From positions 41,140 to 105,139 of the forward strand of contig JADJPG010000023.1 in NCBI GenBank assembly GCA_016713365.1: a stretch of DNA of 64,000 nucleotides, read 5' to 3'. The position numbers and the translations under genes were made by a program. Shown here piece by piece: positions 38,009-46,421 of the stretch (position 1 is the first letter of the stretch; each line of letters opens with the position of its first letter). Below the pieces are notes generated by a model that saw only the letters and a program-made list of their open reading frames with translations, was not told the origin of the DNA and searched no databases. The DNA is from Verrucomicrobiota bacterium. Its GTDB lineage: Bacteria; Verrucomicrobiota; Verrucomicrobiia; Limisphaerales; JADJPG01.

Positions 38009-38866
38009 TTAAGCCAACAGCTCGACGACTCGCTTTCGCGCCGCGGTCAAACCCTTATACCCGGCCACATCCTCCGACATGGTTTCCAACGCTCGCCGCA
38101 TTCCAAGTCGCGCGGAGTGATCCGCAATGACATTCGCCAACGGAAATACCTCCACCCGGATGGCGAACAAAATCCCGCCAGATTTCTGCAATGCAACCAG
38201 AGCCTGACGCTCCACCCGCAACCAGACTCCAGCCAACTTGACCGTGCTTTCCAATCGCGGAAGGCCACGCGACGGATGATGATTCAGCTCCGGACTCGCA
38301 CTGAGCCCCCAATTCTCCCGGCACCATGCCACTCCGGGCGCCATGCGATGAAGAAACTTTGAAATGGATCCGCCCAACTCCGCATTCAATGTCGGGACCG
38401 GCCCGTGAATCTCCGCGAGAGGGCGACCAATCTTCTCCTCCAGATTCCACGACGAGGGGAAGCACACGCATGCTGCAACCATCCGAAAATCGCGAGCGGC
38501 ATCGGGACGGAGAAAAACAACATCGGGCTCCAATCGGTGACCGAACTCTCTCAAGATCCGTTCTGGAGATTCTGAATCGCTCTGGCCATCCAGCGGCGGA
38601 ATCAAATCCAAATCCCGGAGATGTCCAAACGCCTCTTCGACGCTCTCGCGCGCCTCCGGGAGATAAGCGGCATACCGAAGAGGTTCCGTTCGCAGCCAGC
38701 ATTCGCGCTCGGCCAGCACAGCGTCTGCGTTCGCGGATCGTTTGAAATACTCGCGCACCGTCATTCGCCGCATCCGCATCTGGAACTGGTAGTCGACATC
38801 CGGAAACAAACCGGCGAAACACGATTCGTCACCGGCCGAAGACCCCGCGCGTTCGGAGATGTTCAT
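38009..38866 (-). CDS. DUF3445 heme-dependent oxidative N-demethylase-like protein
   Basis: 285 residues similar to the alpha subunit of the heme-dependent oxidative N-demethylase family (DUF3445). Recognisable parts are CWLRTEPLRYAAYLP, the GxVPTLNAELGGSISKFLHRM region, and VWLRVERQALVALQKSGGILFAIRVEVFPL, the conserved Arg-rich ending of this family. Known members bind heme through a PAS-like fold and use it with flavin and Fe-S partner subunits to remove methyl groups from amines. No partner reductase is encoded in the window, so the protein either works with genes elsewhere or has another role. Confidence 0.68.
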   Translation of the reverse strand: MNISERAGSSAGDESCFAGLFPDVDYQFQMRMRRMTVREYFKRSANADAVLAERECWLRTEPLRYAAYLPEARESVEEAFGHLRDLDLIPPLDGQSDSESPERILREFGHRLEPDVVFLRPDAARDFRMVAACVCFPSSWNLEEKIGRPLAEIHGPVPTLNAELGGSISKFLHRMAPGVAWCRENWGLSASPELNHHPSRGLPRLESTVKLAGVWLRVERQALVALQKSGGILFAIRVEVFPLANVIADHSARLGMRRALETMSEDVAGYKGLTAARKRVVELLA

Positions 38867-38995
38867 AGGTCAGGACGCTCTGAACGTAACGGTACAGCGC
38901 ACGCCAAAACGCACATTCGATGCTTTGCGGAAATATTCTCTAATCTCTTTCAGGTGACCGCCGATAGAATGGGCAGGCTTTGGCGAGCTAGGCAT

Positions 38996-39496
38996 ATGGC
39001 AACAATTGCGCAGCAATCCAGAATAGAACAACTCGATACTTTCGTCCTCGAATCGATCAAGGATCTGTTTGCGACGATGCTTAACTGGACGCCCGTGCCG
39101 GGAGGTCACAGCCGCGATTTCGAACCGCACCCATTCGAGCTCAACGAAGTCAACGGCTGCATTGGCTTCGGCGGTGCGATGACCGGAAGCATTTTCCTCT
39201 CTTGCCCCGAATCCCTGACGATGGCCATGGCTCGGACAATTCTTGGTCACGATTATCCTCACGGATCCCGCGAACTTTCCGACGTCGTTGGCGAACTGAC
39301 CAACATGCTGGCGGGCGGCTGCAAGTCCCGCCTATGCGACCACGACTGTCCCGTTGTCATGTCCATTCCCAATGTTATTCGAGGCAAACTCATCCGGGCG
39401 GCGAGCAAGGATGTCAAATTCATGCTACAGCACGAATTCGCACTGCCGATAATCGGGGAAAGTTTCAAAGTGATAACGCTCGGCAAATTTGAATAA
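38996..39496 (+). CDS. CheX/CheC-like phosphatase, first copy
   Basis: 166 residues, CheX fold. The conserved active helix appears as DVVGELTNMLAGG, keeping the Glu-x2-Asn pair that removes phosphate from CheY-P. ATG at 38996 is chosen: upstream codons run into the divergent DUF3445 gene and have no similarity. It precedes a second CheX-like gene by 16 bases and a CheY-like gene after that, so the three form one operon in which CheX removes phosphate from the receiver. Confidence 0.82.
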   Translation: MATIAQQSRIEQLDTFVLESIKDLFATMLNWTPVPGGHSRDFEPHPFELNEVNGCIGFGGAMTGSIFLSCPESLTMAMARTILGHDYPHGSRELSDVVGELTNMLAGGCKSRLCDHDCPVVMSIPNVIRGKLIRAASKDVKFMLQHEFALPIIGESFKVITLGKFE

Positions 39497-39502
39497 GGAA
39501 AT

Positions 39503-39509
39503 AAAGGAG
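39503..39509 (+). promoter_or_regulatory. strong ribosome-binding site deciding the start of the second CheX gene
   Basis: aaaggag lies four bases before the ATG at 39513. The longer alternative frame begins with a TTG at 39489 that lies upstream of this site and inside the preceding gene's stop region, so the ATG is preferred. Confidence 0.75.
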
Positions 39510-39512
39510 AGC

Positions 39513-39992
39513 ATGCACTTCGTTTGTGATTTCACTCAAAAGGCGGTCGTAGCGGTTTACGACACGATGCTCAACCTGAAGGTCGAGCCAGTGAGCCATA
39601 GCGAGGGCGCCGCCATACCTCAGGGCGGCCTCGTCGGGATGGTCGGCAGCGTCAGCTTCGCCGGAAAGATTACGGGCGCACTCTACATGACTTACAACGA
39701 GTCGCTCGCCTGCAAGCTCACGGAACGCCTCATCGGTGCCAAACCGAAAAGCTGGTCCGAACCGGAAGTCACCGATCTCATCGGCGAAATCACAAACATG
39801 GTCAGCGGCGACATGAAACGCCGCACCGCCGAGCTGGGCTACAATGGACTGCTGGCCCCACCGTTGATCATGCAAGGCGACAACATTGTGGTGGAATCCA
39901 AAGATGCTCCCATTTCCGCCGACAACATTTTCCGAATCCCTGAGTTGAACGAAGAACTGCGGGTGCGGGTCTTCGCCAAGCTGGAACCATAA
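39513..39992 (+). CDS. CheX-like phosphatase, second copy
   Basis: 159 residues, CheX fold with DLIGEITNMVSGDMKRR, again keeping the Glu-x2-Asn catalytic pair. It differs clearly from the first copy in its N-terminal half (VAVYDTMLNLKVEPVSHSEG) so they are paralogues, possibly forming a heterodimer, as CheX-type phosphatases act as dimers. The next gene, CheY, starts 6 bases after its stop. Confidence 0.84.
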   Translation: MHFVCDFTQKAVVAVYDTMLNLKVEPVSHSEGAAIPQGGLVGMVGSVSFAGKITGALYMTYNESLACKLTERLIGAKPKSWSEPEVTDLIGEITNMVSGDMKRRTAELGYNGLLAPPLIMQGDNIVVESKDAPISADNIFRIPELNEELRVRVFAKLEP

Positions 39993-39998
39993 GTCATT

Positions 39999-40382
39999 AT
40001 GCCCAAGAAAATCCTCTCCATCGACGACTCCCGCATGGTCCACATGGTCGTCACCAAAACCCTGAAGTCCCTCGACGTCGAAGTCATCACCGCCGTCAAC
40101 GGCCAGGAAGGCATCGAAAAAGCCGAAAAGGAAAAGCCCGACCTCATTCTCCTCGACGCCACCATGCCCGTCATGGACGGCATCGAAGCGCTCGCCGCTC
40201 TGAAGGCGAATCCAGCCACCAAGGACATTCCGGTGGTGATGCTGAGCGCCGATTCGGGCAAAGACAACGTGGAGCGCGCCACTCAACTCGGCGCACTGAG
40301 GTTTATCGCAAAACCGTTCACTGGCGACGCCCTCGTGGCTGGTCTCAGTGCCTACATCGATTTAGGTCAGAAGGCAGCTTAA
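39999..40382 (+). CDS. CheY-like single-domain response regulator
   Basis: 127 residues with only a receiver domain: SIDDSRM acidic pair, DLILLDATMPVMDG with the phosphorylatable Asp, MLSADSG (Ser/Thr switch) and FIAKPF with the Lys. It has no output domain, so it acts by protein contact. Its partner kinase is not in the window; the CheX pair immediately upstream would set its phosphate lifetime. A strong terminator follows. Confidence 0.93.
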   Translation: MPKKILSIDDSRMVHMVVTKTLKSLDVEVITAVNGQEGIEKAEKEKPDLILLDATMPVMDGIEALAALKANPATKDIPVVMLSADSGKDNVERATQLGALRFIAKPFTGDALVAGLSAYIDLGQKAA

Positions 40383-40438
40383 GCAGCTCGTTCGACCCGG
40401 TCGGAGCCCATCAACTCCGTCCGACATGTTTCAGAACA

Positions 40439-40480
40439 AAAGAGCGGTGGAAGTAGCTTCCACCGCTCTTTCGCTTTTTT
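40439..40480 (+). terminator. Rho-independent terminator between cheY and prmA
   Basis: A 15-bp perfect stem (aaagagcggtggaag / cttccaccgctcttt) with a three-base tag loop, then cgc and six T. It ends the CheX-CheX-CheY transcript; the A-run at the left end lets it also act on the converging prmA transcript. Confidence 0.92.
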
Positions 40481-40503
40481 CTAAATCGATACGACAACGC
40501 GAT

Positions 40504-41421
40504 TCATCCAGCTGAATGCCGCGTGAAGGCGCCGGATTCCCATTCGTTCTCCTGCCGGCCGACTATGAGCTTCATCCCCGCCTTCTCATATGCCCCTCGC
40601 ACTTCAGCAAACTGCGTCCGGAGAATGCCCGCGAGCACCAGCACTCCATCCGGGGCCAGCCGATTGAGAATTCGCTCCCGTTCCGCCAGCAGCAAATCAT
40701 AGATCAAATTCGCGCAAACCAGGTCGTAACGCTGCCGCGACTGGTGCGGGAGCTTTGTCAGGTCACCGCGGAAGATCTTCATTCGATGGCCCACGCGGTT
40801 CCGCACTGCATTGCCTTTCGAAATCCGCACGCAGTCCGGATCAAAATCAAAAGCGTCAATCCGTCGAATGCCCAGCTTCGCCGCGGCAATCGGAAGAATT
40901 CCCGAGCCTGTCCCGATATCGAGAAACGACCCGCAGCGATCCGTCTTCGCCGCGGCAACCACTTGCTGGAGACAGAAACGTGTCGTGGGATGCTGCCCGG
41001 TTCCGAAACTCAACCCGGGATCCAACACCACCACCGCCTGTCCGGGTTTCGGCTTCCGCTTCACCCAGCTAGGTTTCACCAGCAATGCGCTGCCGATTGA
41101 GATCGGTTTGAAATGTCGCTTCCACGATTCCGCCCAATCCTCCCGCCGCACCTTCTCCGCCGTGACCGAGCCCTTGCCAAGCGTCAGTCCACTGCTGCGT
41201 ATCCGTTTCAGACCCGCCTCCAGTTGGGACTTGGTGGTCGCGTTCCAGTCCGCCGTTCGCTCCAAATAAATGGAGGCCGTGACCGTTCCCAGCTCGATGT
41301 CGTGGTAGCTCGATCCCGGCTGACCGAACAATTCCAGCAACACTTCCGAGACCGCCTCCTCTGCTTCGAGCGAGCTCGGAATCGACAGCTTCAATAACGC
41401 AGACTTGTTCGTCGTCTTCAT
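40504..41421 (-). CDS. prmA: ribosomal protein L11 methyltransferase
   Basis: 305 residues. AdoMet motif LDIGTGSGILPIAAAKLG, the preceding LDPGLSFGTGQHPTTRFCL typical of PrmA, and CANLIYDLLLAER in motif IV. The N-terminal domain (about 1-100) would bind L11. It trimethylates L11 at several amino groups. Its ATG overlaps the stop of the histidine-phosphatase gene by four bases (ATGA), so the two are translationally coupled. Confidence 0.85.
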   Translation of the reverse strand: MKTTNKSALLKLSIPSSLEAEEAVSEVLLELFGQPGSSYHDIELGTVTASIYLERTADWNATTKSQLEAGLKRIRSSGLTLGKGSVTAEKVRREDWAESWKRHFKPISIGSALLVKPSWVKRKPKPGQAVVVLDPGLSFGTGQHPTTRFCLQQVVAAAKTDRCGSFLDIGTGSGILPIAAAKLGIRRIDAFDFDPDCVRISKGNAVRNRVGHRMKIFRGDLTKLPHQSRQRYDLVCANLIYDLLLAERERILNRLAPDGVLVLAGILRTQFAEVRGAYEKAGMKLIVGRQENEWESGAFTRHSAG

Positions 41422-42038
41422 GCGAGGTCGCGCCAGGGGGCGAAGTTCAGCAGAGTCACTTCCGTCTTGTGCGCGTGACGCTCCACCTGCGTGACACTCG
41501 CGTAATCAATTTCGAACGAAGCCATCTTCGGCAGCGGCAAGTCGAGCAGGATGGAAAGCATCATGCGAATCACTCCGCCATGACATACAATCGCCACGCT
41601 TTTTCCCGCATGTTCCTCAACGATGCGGCGAAGCGGCGGCTCCACGCGCGCCCGAAACGTCGCGCCCGTCTCCGCCTCGGCAATGGCGCCGCGTTCAATC
41701 CGGTCAAGCCAGTCGAACGCGCTCACCTGGTGCTTCGCGTGAACCTCTTCCCAGCTGAGCCCGGTCCACACGCCGAAGTCGACCTCCCGAAACCCGGCGA
41801 CGTCGACAGCCGCACGCGGGCAATGACTCGCCAGCGGCGCCAGCGTTTGTTGCGCGCGCTTCATTGGACTGGCGTAAATCACATCGACTGGCCGGCGACG
41901 CAGAAACTCCGCCGTCGCCTTTGCCTGCTGGTGTCCGAGCGCCGACAAATTCATGTCGATGCGGCCGCCAAAGATTCGATGATACTTCTCCTCGACCTCG
42001 CCGTGCCGAACCAAAAACAACCTCGTGGGGAAAACCAT
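41418..42038 (-). CDS. histidine phosphatase (phosphoglycerate-mutase-like)
   Basis: 206 residues. The active-site LFLVRHGEVEEKY carries the phosphorylated His; the second His lies in CHGGVIRMML. Such proteins include the cobalamin phosphatase CobC, phosphoglycerate mutases and general phosphomonoesterases; the substrate is open. Its start lies one base beyond the stop of rph and its end overlaps prmA, so the three genes are one operon. Confidence 0.88.
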   Translation of the reverse strand: MVFPTRLFLVRHGEVEEKYHRIFGGRIDMNLSALGHQQAKATAEFLRRRPVDVIYASPMKRAQQTLAPLASHCPRAAVDVAGFREVDFGVWTGLSWEEVHAKHQVSAFDWLDRIERGAIAEAETGATFRARVEPPLRRIVEEHAGKSVAIVCHGGVIRMMLSILLDLPLPKMASFEIDYASVTQVERHAHKTEVTLLNFAPWRDLA

Positions 42039-42039
42039 A

Positions 42040-42795
42040 TCAACTCAACGCCGCCTGTTGCATCGCCAGCAGTTTCTGAATCCCGCTCTTGCCCAGCGCC
42101 AGCATCGCGGCCAACTGCGCCTCGCTGAACGTCGACTCTTCACCGCTCCCCTGCAGCTCGATGAACTGGCCCGCAGCGTTCATCACCAGATTCATGTCGA
42201 CCGCGGCAGCGACGTCCTCCGTATAGCACAGATCGAGCATCGCCTGTCCGCCCACGATCCCAACGCTCGCCGCAGCCACCGGGTGCAACAGCGGGCTCGC
42301 CGTCAGCTTTCCATCGGCAATCAGTTTCTTGATTGCCAGCCCTAGCGCGACGAACGCGCCGGTAATTGCCGCCGTGCGCGTCCCGCCGTCTGCCTGCAGC
42401 ACATCGCAGTCGATCCAAATCGTCCGCGGCCCGAGCTTCTCCAAATCAATGCCCGCGCGAAGAGAACGCCCGATCAATCGCTGAATTTCCTGCGAACGCC
42501 CATCGATCTTCCCCTTCGAAATGTCGCGCTGTTTCCGTTGCTGCGTGGAGTACGGCAGCATCGAATACTCCGCCGTGATCCATCCGCCCACCACGCCTTG
42601 CTCCTTCATCCAGCGCGGGACACTTTCCTCGACGGTCACGCCACAAATCACCCGCGTCTGACCCCATTCAATCAGCGTCGAACCCGTCGCATTCGGAGCG
42701 ATGTGATTCTGGAAACGGACAGGGCGAAGTTGGTCATTCAACCGTCCGTCGGCACGAGGTCCGGCGGCGGGCACAGAGGTGGAGTCAGCGGTCAT
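42040..42795 (-). CDS. rph: ribonuclease PH
   Basis: 251 residues, the normal RNase PH size. Landmarks: RPVRFQNHIAPNATGSTLIEWGQTRVICGV, YSMLPYSTQQRKQRD, IGRSLRAGIDLEKLGPRTIWIDCDVLQADGGTRTAAITGAFVAL, and LDLCYTEDVAA near the end. It trims 3' ends of tRNA precursors using phosphate. The frame extends upstream to 43263 but that part is antisense to the DHH gene; ATG at 42795 starts the family sequence. Confidence 0.95.
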   Translation of the reverse strand: MTADSTSVPAAGPRADGRLNDQLRPVRFQNHIAPNATGSTLIEWGQTRVICGVTVEESVPRWMKEQGVVGGWITAEYSMLPYSTQQRKQRDISKGKIDGRSQEIQRLIGRSLRAGIDLEKLGPRTIWIDCDVLQADGGTRTAAITGAFVALGLAIKKLIADGKLTASPLLHPVAAASVGIVGGQAMLDLCYTEDVAAAVDMNLVMNAAGQFIELQGSGEESTFSEAQLAAMLALGKSGIQKLLAMQQAALS

Positions 42796-42878
42796 ATTGT
42801 GAAAATCATCGTAGGAGGGCCACCGGCAAACATCAAAGGCAAAGCGCAGCGGCAGGCTTTCAACAGCTGCGCCGAGCC

Positions 42879-43826
42879 TCAGCCGCGCTTGTTCGATTCG
42901 ATGTCGGCGAACAGGCTTTCCAGATTGTTCAACGGCGCGTCCTTTCGCGGGGTGGGATTCAAAACGTGCCGCAGAAACTGAATCGCTTCGGGAATGTTTC
43001 GGACGCTCTTCGGCAGGGACGCCCCCGAGGCGTTCGGGTGGCCTCCACCTTGAAACTTCTCCGCGACCTTCAACGCGTCGCCATTCCGGCTCCGGAAGCT
43101 CGCGATGACCGCGCCATTCGGCCGCCGGAACAACGTCACCAGCACGTTGTAGGGCGTGATCTGTTTCTCCAGCAGTTGATGGACGATAAGATTGTTGTTC
43201 CCCACCACGGTCTCGACGTAGCCAACCGTCGGCGTGATCGCTTCGACATTTTTCCGGCTCCACTCGAAGCCCAGCGGATCCTCGATCTTCCGCCGCAAGG
43301 TCATCACTTCGAGCAACGGATGGCCGAGCAACGATTCAATTCGTCCACCGACCAGCGAATGCAGGTTCCAAAAGCCGTATGACTTCACGAGATTCGCGTA
43401 GTCGTTGGCGACGAGGAAATCCGGATCGTTCTCCAGAAATAAATCCGAGACGTTGTTCAAGTGAACCAGCCGGTCGAGCTCCGGCGACGCCATTTCGTGG
43501 TCGCGACACAGTTCATAGCAAAGGAGCCCGGCGGACTTCTTCAAATCATGCACCAGTTGCGCATTCTTCGGCTGGACAGCCGTGGAGTGATGATCGATCA
43601 CGATCCAGTTCGACCGATCCAATCGCGCCTCGAAGCTCAAGTCCGTCACCCACGCCGAGGCTTCGCGGAGATCGCGCTGACGCCAAGTGTGGTAATGATG
43701 AGCCTCCAGCCGGACATCCACGTCGAAAAGTTTCTTCGCGAGACGTTGCAACAGAACGCCGGCGACCAACCCATCGAGGTCGCTCTCGTGCGTGAAGATG
43801 ATTTGCGGCTTGGGCAAAGAAACCAT
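42879..43826 (-). CDS. DHH-family phosphoesterase
   Basis: 315 residues. DHH domain with ESDLDGLVAG (first metal motif) and IVIDHHST (the DHH triad), followed by a DHHA1-type end with FQGGGHPNASGASL. The layout is that of NrnA-like nanoRNases and bisphosphate phosphatases; the exact substrate (short RNA, pAp or c-di-AMP product) is undecided. It precedes rph on the same strand by 83 bases, an RNA-metabolism pairing. Note that the window also carries a diadenylate cyclase, and some DHH-DHHA1 proteins hydrolyse c-di-AMP or pApA. Confidence 0.86.
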   Translation of the reverse strand: MVSLPKPQIIFTHESDLDGLVAGVLLQRLAKKLFDVDVRLEAHHYHTWRQRDLREASAWVTDLSFEARLDRSNWIVIDHHSTAVQPKNAQLVHDLKKSAGLLCYELCRDHEMASPELDRLVHLNNVSDLFLENDPDFLVANDYANLVKSYGFWNLHSLVGGRIESLLGHPLLEVMTLRRKIEDPLGFEWSRKNVEAITPTVGYVETVVGNNNLIVHQLLEKQITPYNVLVTLFRRPNGAVIASFRSRNGDALKVAEKFQGGGHPNASGASLPKSVRNIPEAIQFLRHVLNPTPRKDAPLNNLESLFADIESNKRG

Positions 43827-43967
43827 GCGATCAGCTTACGAGTAGCACACGCAGGCTGGCCAGACATAATCGGCAACCATCGACTGTCGCGCGGCAAAAT
43901 CTCCATTGCGCAGCCCGCGGCTAAAAGCTTGTTCCGCAGCCGGCTTCTGGCTAAAACCTCCCCACTC

Positions 43968-44690
43968 ATGGGCGCACAATGGAAACAAGCCGGGCGCGAA
44001 GCTAACGCGCAGAAAAAAGGTCAGATGGTCGTGAAGCTGGTCCGCGAAATCACCGTCGCGGCCAAGCTCGGCGGGGCTGACCCTGAACTCAACGCGCGTC
44101 TCGCGGCCGCGGTTGAGAAGGCCAAAAAGGCCTCCGTCTATCGCGACACCATTGAACGCGCGATCAAGAAGGGCGCTGGTCTCACCGACGAAGTCGTGAA
44201 CTTCGAAACGGTCGTCTACGAAGGTTTCGCGCCGCACAAGGTGCCGGTCATTGTCGAGTGCCTCACTGACAACCGCAATCGCACCGCGCCGGAAATTCGC
44301 AATCTCTTCAAGGCCGGTTCCCTCGGCCAGCCCGGCAGCGTCGGTTTCTTCTTCAATCACCTCGGCGTCGTCGAAGCCACCCACACCGACGCGAATCGCG
44401 ATGCGGAAGGCGATGCGATTGAAGCCGGTGCGCAGGAAGTTGAGGCGCTCGAAGCCGATGAAACGCCCGCCGGCCAGAAGGGCGCGCGCTTCCTCACCGA
44501 AATCAAGGACCTCGACAGTGTCTCCAAAAATCTCAAAGCCGCCGGCTGGAACATCATCGCGTCCGAGATTCGTTACGTGGCGAAGAACTTCACCGACGTC
44601 CCCGAAGCCGCGCGCAAGGAAGTCTCTGATTTTCTCACGCTGCTCGATGACCACGACGACGTCCATCGCGTCTACGCCGCGCTGAAATAG
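43968..44690 (+). CDS. YebC/PmpR-family transcription or translation factor
   Basis: 240 residues, YebC fold: MGAQWKQAGREANAQKKGQ at the start (usually MAGHSKWANIKH...), VYRDTIERAIKKGAG, VNFETVVYEGFAPHKVPVIVECLTDNRNRT and FLTLLDDHDDVHRVYAAL. Family members bind DNA as regulators or rescue ribosomes stalled at polyproline. The start is the first family-like Met; longer frames lie antisense to the DHH gene. It precedes a Gre-like factor by 45 bases. Confidence 0.9.
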   Translation: MGAQWKQAGREANAQKKGQMVVKLVREITVAAKLGGADPELNARLAAAVEKAKKASVYRDTIERAIKKGAGLTDEVVNFETVVYEGFAPHKVPVIVECLTDNRNRTAPEIRNLFKAGSLGQPGSVGFFFNHLGVVEATHTDANRDAEGDAIEAGAQEVEALEADETPAGQKGARFLTEIKDLDSVSKNLKAAGWNIIASEIRYVAKNFTDVPEAARKEVSDFLTLLDDHDDVHRVYAALK

Positions 44691-44735
44691 TCACACGCCG
44701 CAGCCTCCATCATCATTGCCTGCCCTGCCCCGCCT

Positions 44736-45215
44736 GTGAACAAGCGCGCCTTGCTCAAGAAGATCATCTCCCAGATCGAGGAGGAGCTGGAGTCCTACAC
44801 CCGCGCCGCACGCGCCGCCCATGCCGAGGCGACGGATCCCCAGAACAAAGCGGAGAACAAGTACGACACCCGCGGACTCGAAGCCGCCTATCTCGCCGGC
44901 GCACAATCCCGTCAGGCCGCGGAAACGCAAAACGCCATCGAATCGTTTCAGAAACTGGCGCTGAAAGAGTTCAAGGCGGGCGAACTGATTGATCTCTCCG
45001 CGTTCGTGGAAGTCGAAACGCGCGGCGAGCGGATGTTCTTTTTCGTCGGCCCGAGCAAGGGCGGACTCGAAGTTGATCACAACAACAAGGAAGTCACCGT
45101 CATCACTCCTCAAGCACCGCTCGGCCAGCAACTCGTTGGACGCAAGAGCGGCGACCGCTTCAAGTGGGGCGCCGGTCCCGGAGCCTCCGAATACAAGATC
45201 GTCGCCGTCGAGTGA
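44736..45215 (+). CDS. GreA/GreB-like transcription elongation factor-family protein
   Basis: 159 residues with a GTG start. An N-terminal coiled-coil hairpin (LLKKIISQIEEELESYTRAARAAHAEAT...ENKYDTRGLEAAYLAGAQSRQ) is followed by a C-terminal FKBP-like domain with ITPQAPLGQQLVGRKSGDR, the signature of GreA-type factors that reactivate stalled RNA polymerase. The hairpin tip lacks the classical acidic LP.R.. pattern of GreA, so it may be a divergent or competing member binding the secondary channel. Follows yebC closely; both act on gene expression. Confidence 0.75.
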   Translation: MNKRALLKKIISQIEEELESYTRAARAAHAEATDPQNKAENKYDTRGLEAAYLAGAQSRQAAETQNAIESFQKLALKEFKAGELIDLSAFVEVETRGERMFFFVGPSKGGLEVDHNNKEVTVITPQAPLGQQLVGRKSGDRFKWGAGPGASEYKIVAVE

Positions 45216-45224
45216 CGGCGCGGT

Positions 45225-46421
45225 TCACGCGTTCTGTCCCACGGCGTGACCCGACGCCCAGGCCCATTGGAAGTTGTAGCCGCCCAGCCAGCCGGTCACG
45301 TCCACGACTTCGCCCACAAAGAACAATCCCGGCACCCGCCGCGATTCGAGCGTCTTGGATGAAAGTTCATTCGTGTCGACGCCGCCCATCGTCACCTCCG
45401 CCTTGGCGTAACCCTCTGTATCCGCCGGCTGAATCTCCCAATGCGCCAGCCGCCGCGCCACCGCGGCCAGCTCCTCGTTCGAATAGCGATGCATCGGCTT
45501 CGACTCCGCGAAGAACCCGCACCACGCCTGCGCGAACCGGGCGGGGAAGAACTGCGAGAGCACCGTCTTCAACTCCTTGGCCGACTGACGTAGCGCCTGG
45601 AGCACCTCCACCGCATTTCGATCCGGCAGCAGATTGACCGTGAACGGCTCGCCCGCCTGGCAGTAGCTCGAAATCTGAAGAATCGCCGGACCGCTCATCC
45701 CGCGATGCGTGAACAAGACGTTCTCGCGAAATGCAGCGTCGTGGGCGCTGACCTCCACATCTAGCGAAACGCCGCTCAACTCGGAGAACGATTCACGTTC
45801 GCGCGGTGCGAACGTCAGCGGCACCAAGCCCGGCCGCGTCGCCGTGACCTTCAATCCAAACTGTCGCGCCAACCGATAGCCGAAATCCGTCGCGCCGATC
45901 TTCGGGAAGGACAGCCCGCCCGTTGCCACCACCAGCGACTGCGCCGAGAAGGTTCCGAGGGTCGTCTCAACTTCAAAGCGCTCCGGCTTGGTCACCTCGC
46001 GCACGCGGCAGTTCAATTGAATCGTCACGCCCGCCCATTCGCATTCGCGCTGGAGCAGCTCGACGATCTCGCGCGAACTGAAGTCGCAGAAGAGCTGGCC
46101 GAGCTTCTTCTCGTGATACGCAATGCCGTGTCGCTCGACCATCGCGATGAAGTCCGCCGGCGTGAACCGCGCGAGCGCTGACTTGTGAAAGTGCGGATTG
46201 GCGGAAAGATAATTCTCCGGCGTGGCATTGACGTTGGTGAAGTTGCAGCGGCCGCCGCCGGAAATGAGAATCTTCTTCCCCAGCCGTTCGTTGTGCTCAA
46301 TCACGAGAACGGAACGGCCGCGCTTCCCGGCTTCGATGGCGCACATCAAACCCGCCGCGCCACCGCCGATCACGATGACGTCGTATCGTGTCGGACCACC
46401 AGCTCCGGCCAACCCGCTCAC
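45225..46421 (-). CDS. HI0933/BaiN-type FAD-dependent oxidoreductase
   Basis: 398 residues. The FAD Rossmann motif YDVIVIGGGAAGLMCAIEAG begins at residue 12, followed by the family-specific ILISGGGRCNFTN and VVATGGLSFPKIGATDFGY, and the ending VTGWLGGYNFQWAWASG. These flavoproteins are widespread, with BaiN-like members reducing steroid intermediates; the physiological substrate here is unknown. The GTG start overlaps the stop of the response regulator (GTGA), so the genes are translationally coupled; the open frame further up belongs to that gene in another frame. Confidence 0.9.
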   Translation of the reverse strand: MSGLAGAGGPTRYDVIVIGGGAAGLMCAIEAGKRGRSVLVIEHNERLGKKILISGGGRCNFTNVNATPENYLSANPHFHKSALARFTPADFIAMVERHGIAYHEKKLGQLFCDFSSREIVELLQRECEWAGVTIQLNCRVREVTKPERFEVETTLGTFSAQSLVVATGGLSFPKIGATDFGYRLARQFGLKVTATRPGLVPLTFAPRERESFSELSGVSLDVEVSAHDAAFRENVLFTHRGMSGPAILQISSYCQAGEPFTVNLLPDRNAVEVLQALRQSAKELKTVLSQFFPARFAQAWCGFFAESKPMHRYSNEELAAVARRLAHWEIQPADTEGYAKAEVTMGGVDTNELSSKTLESRRVPGLFFVGEVVDVTGWLGGYNFQWAWASGHAVGQNA

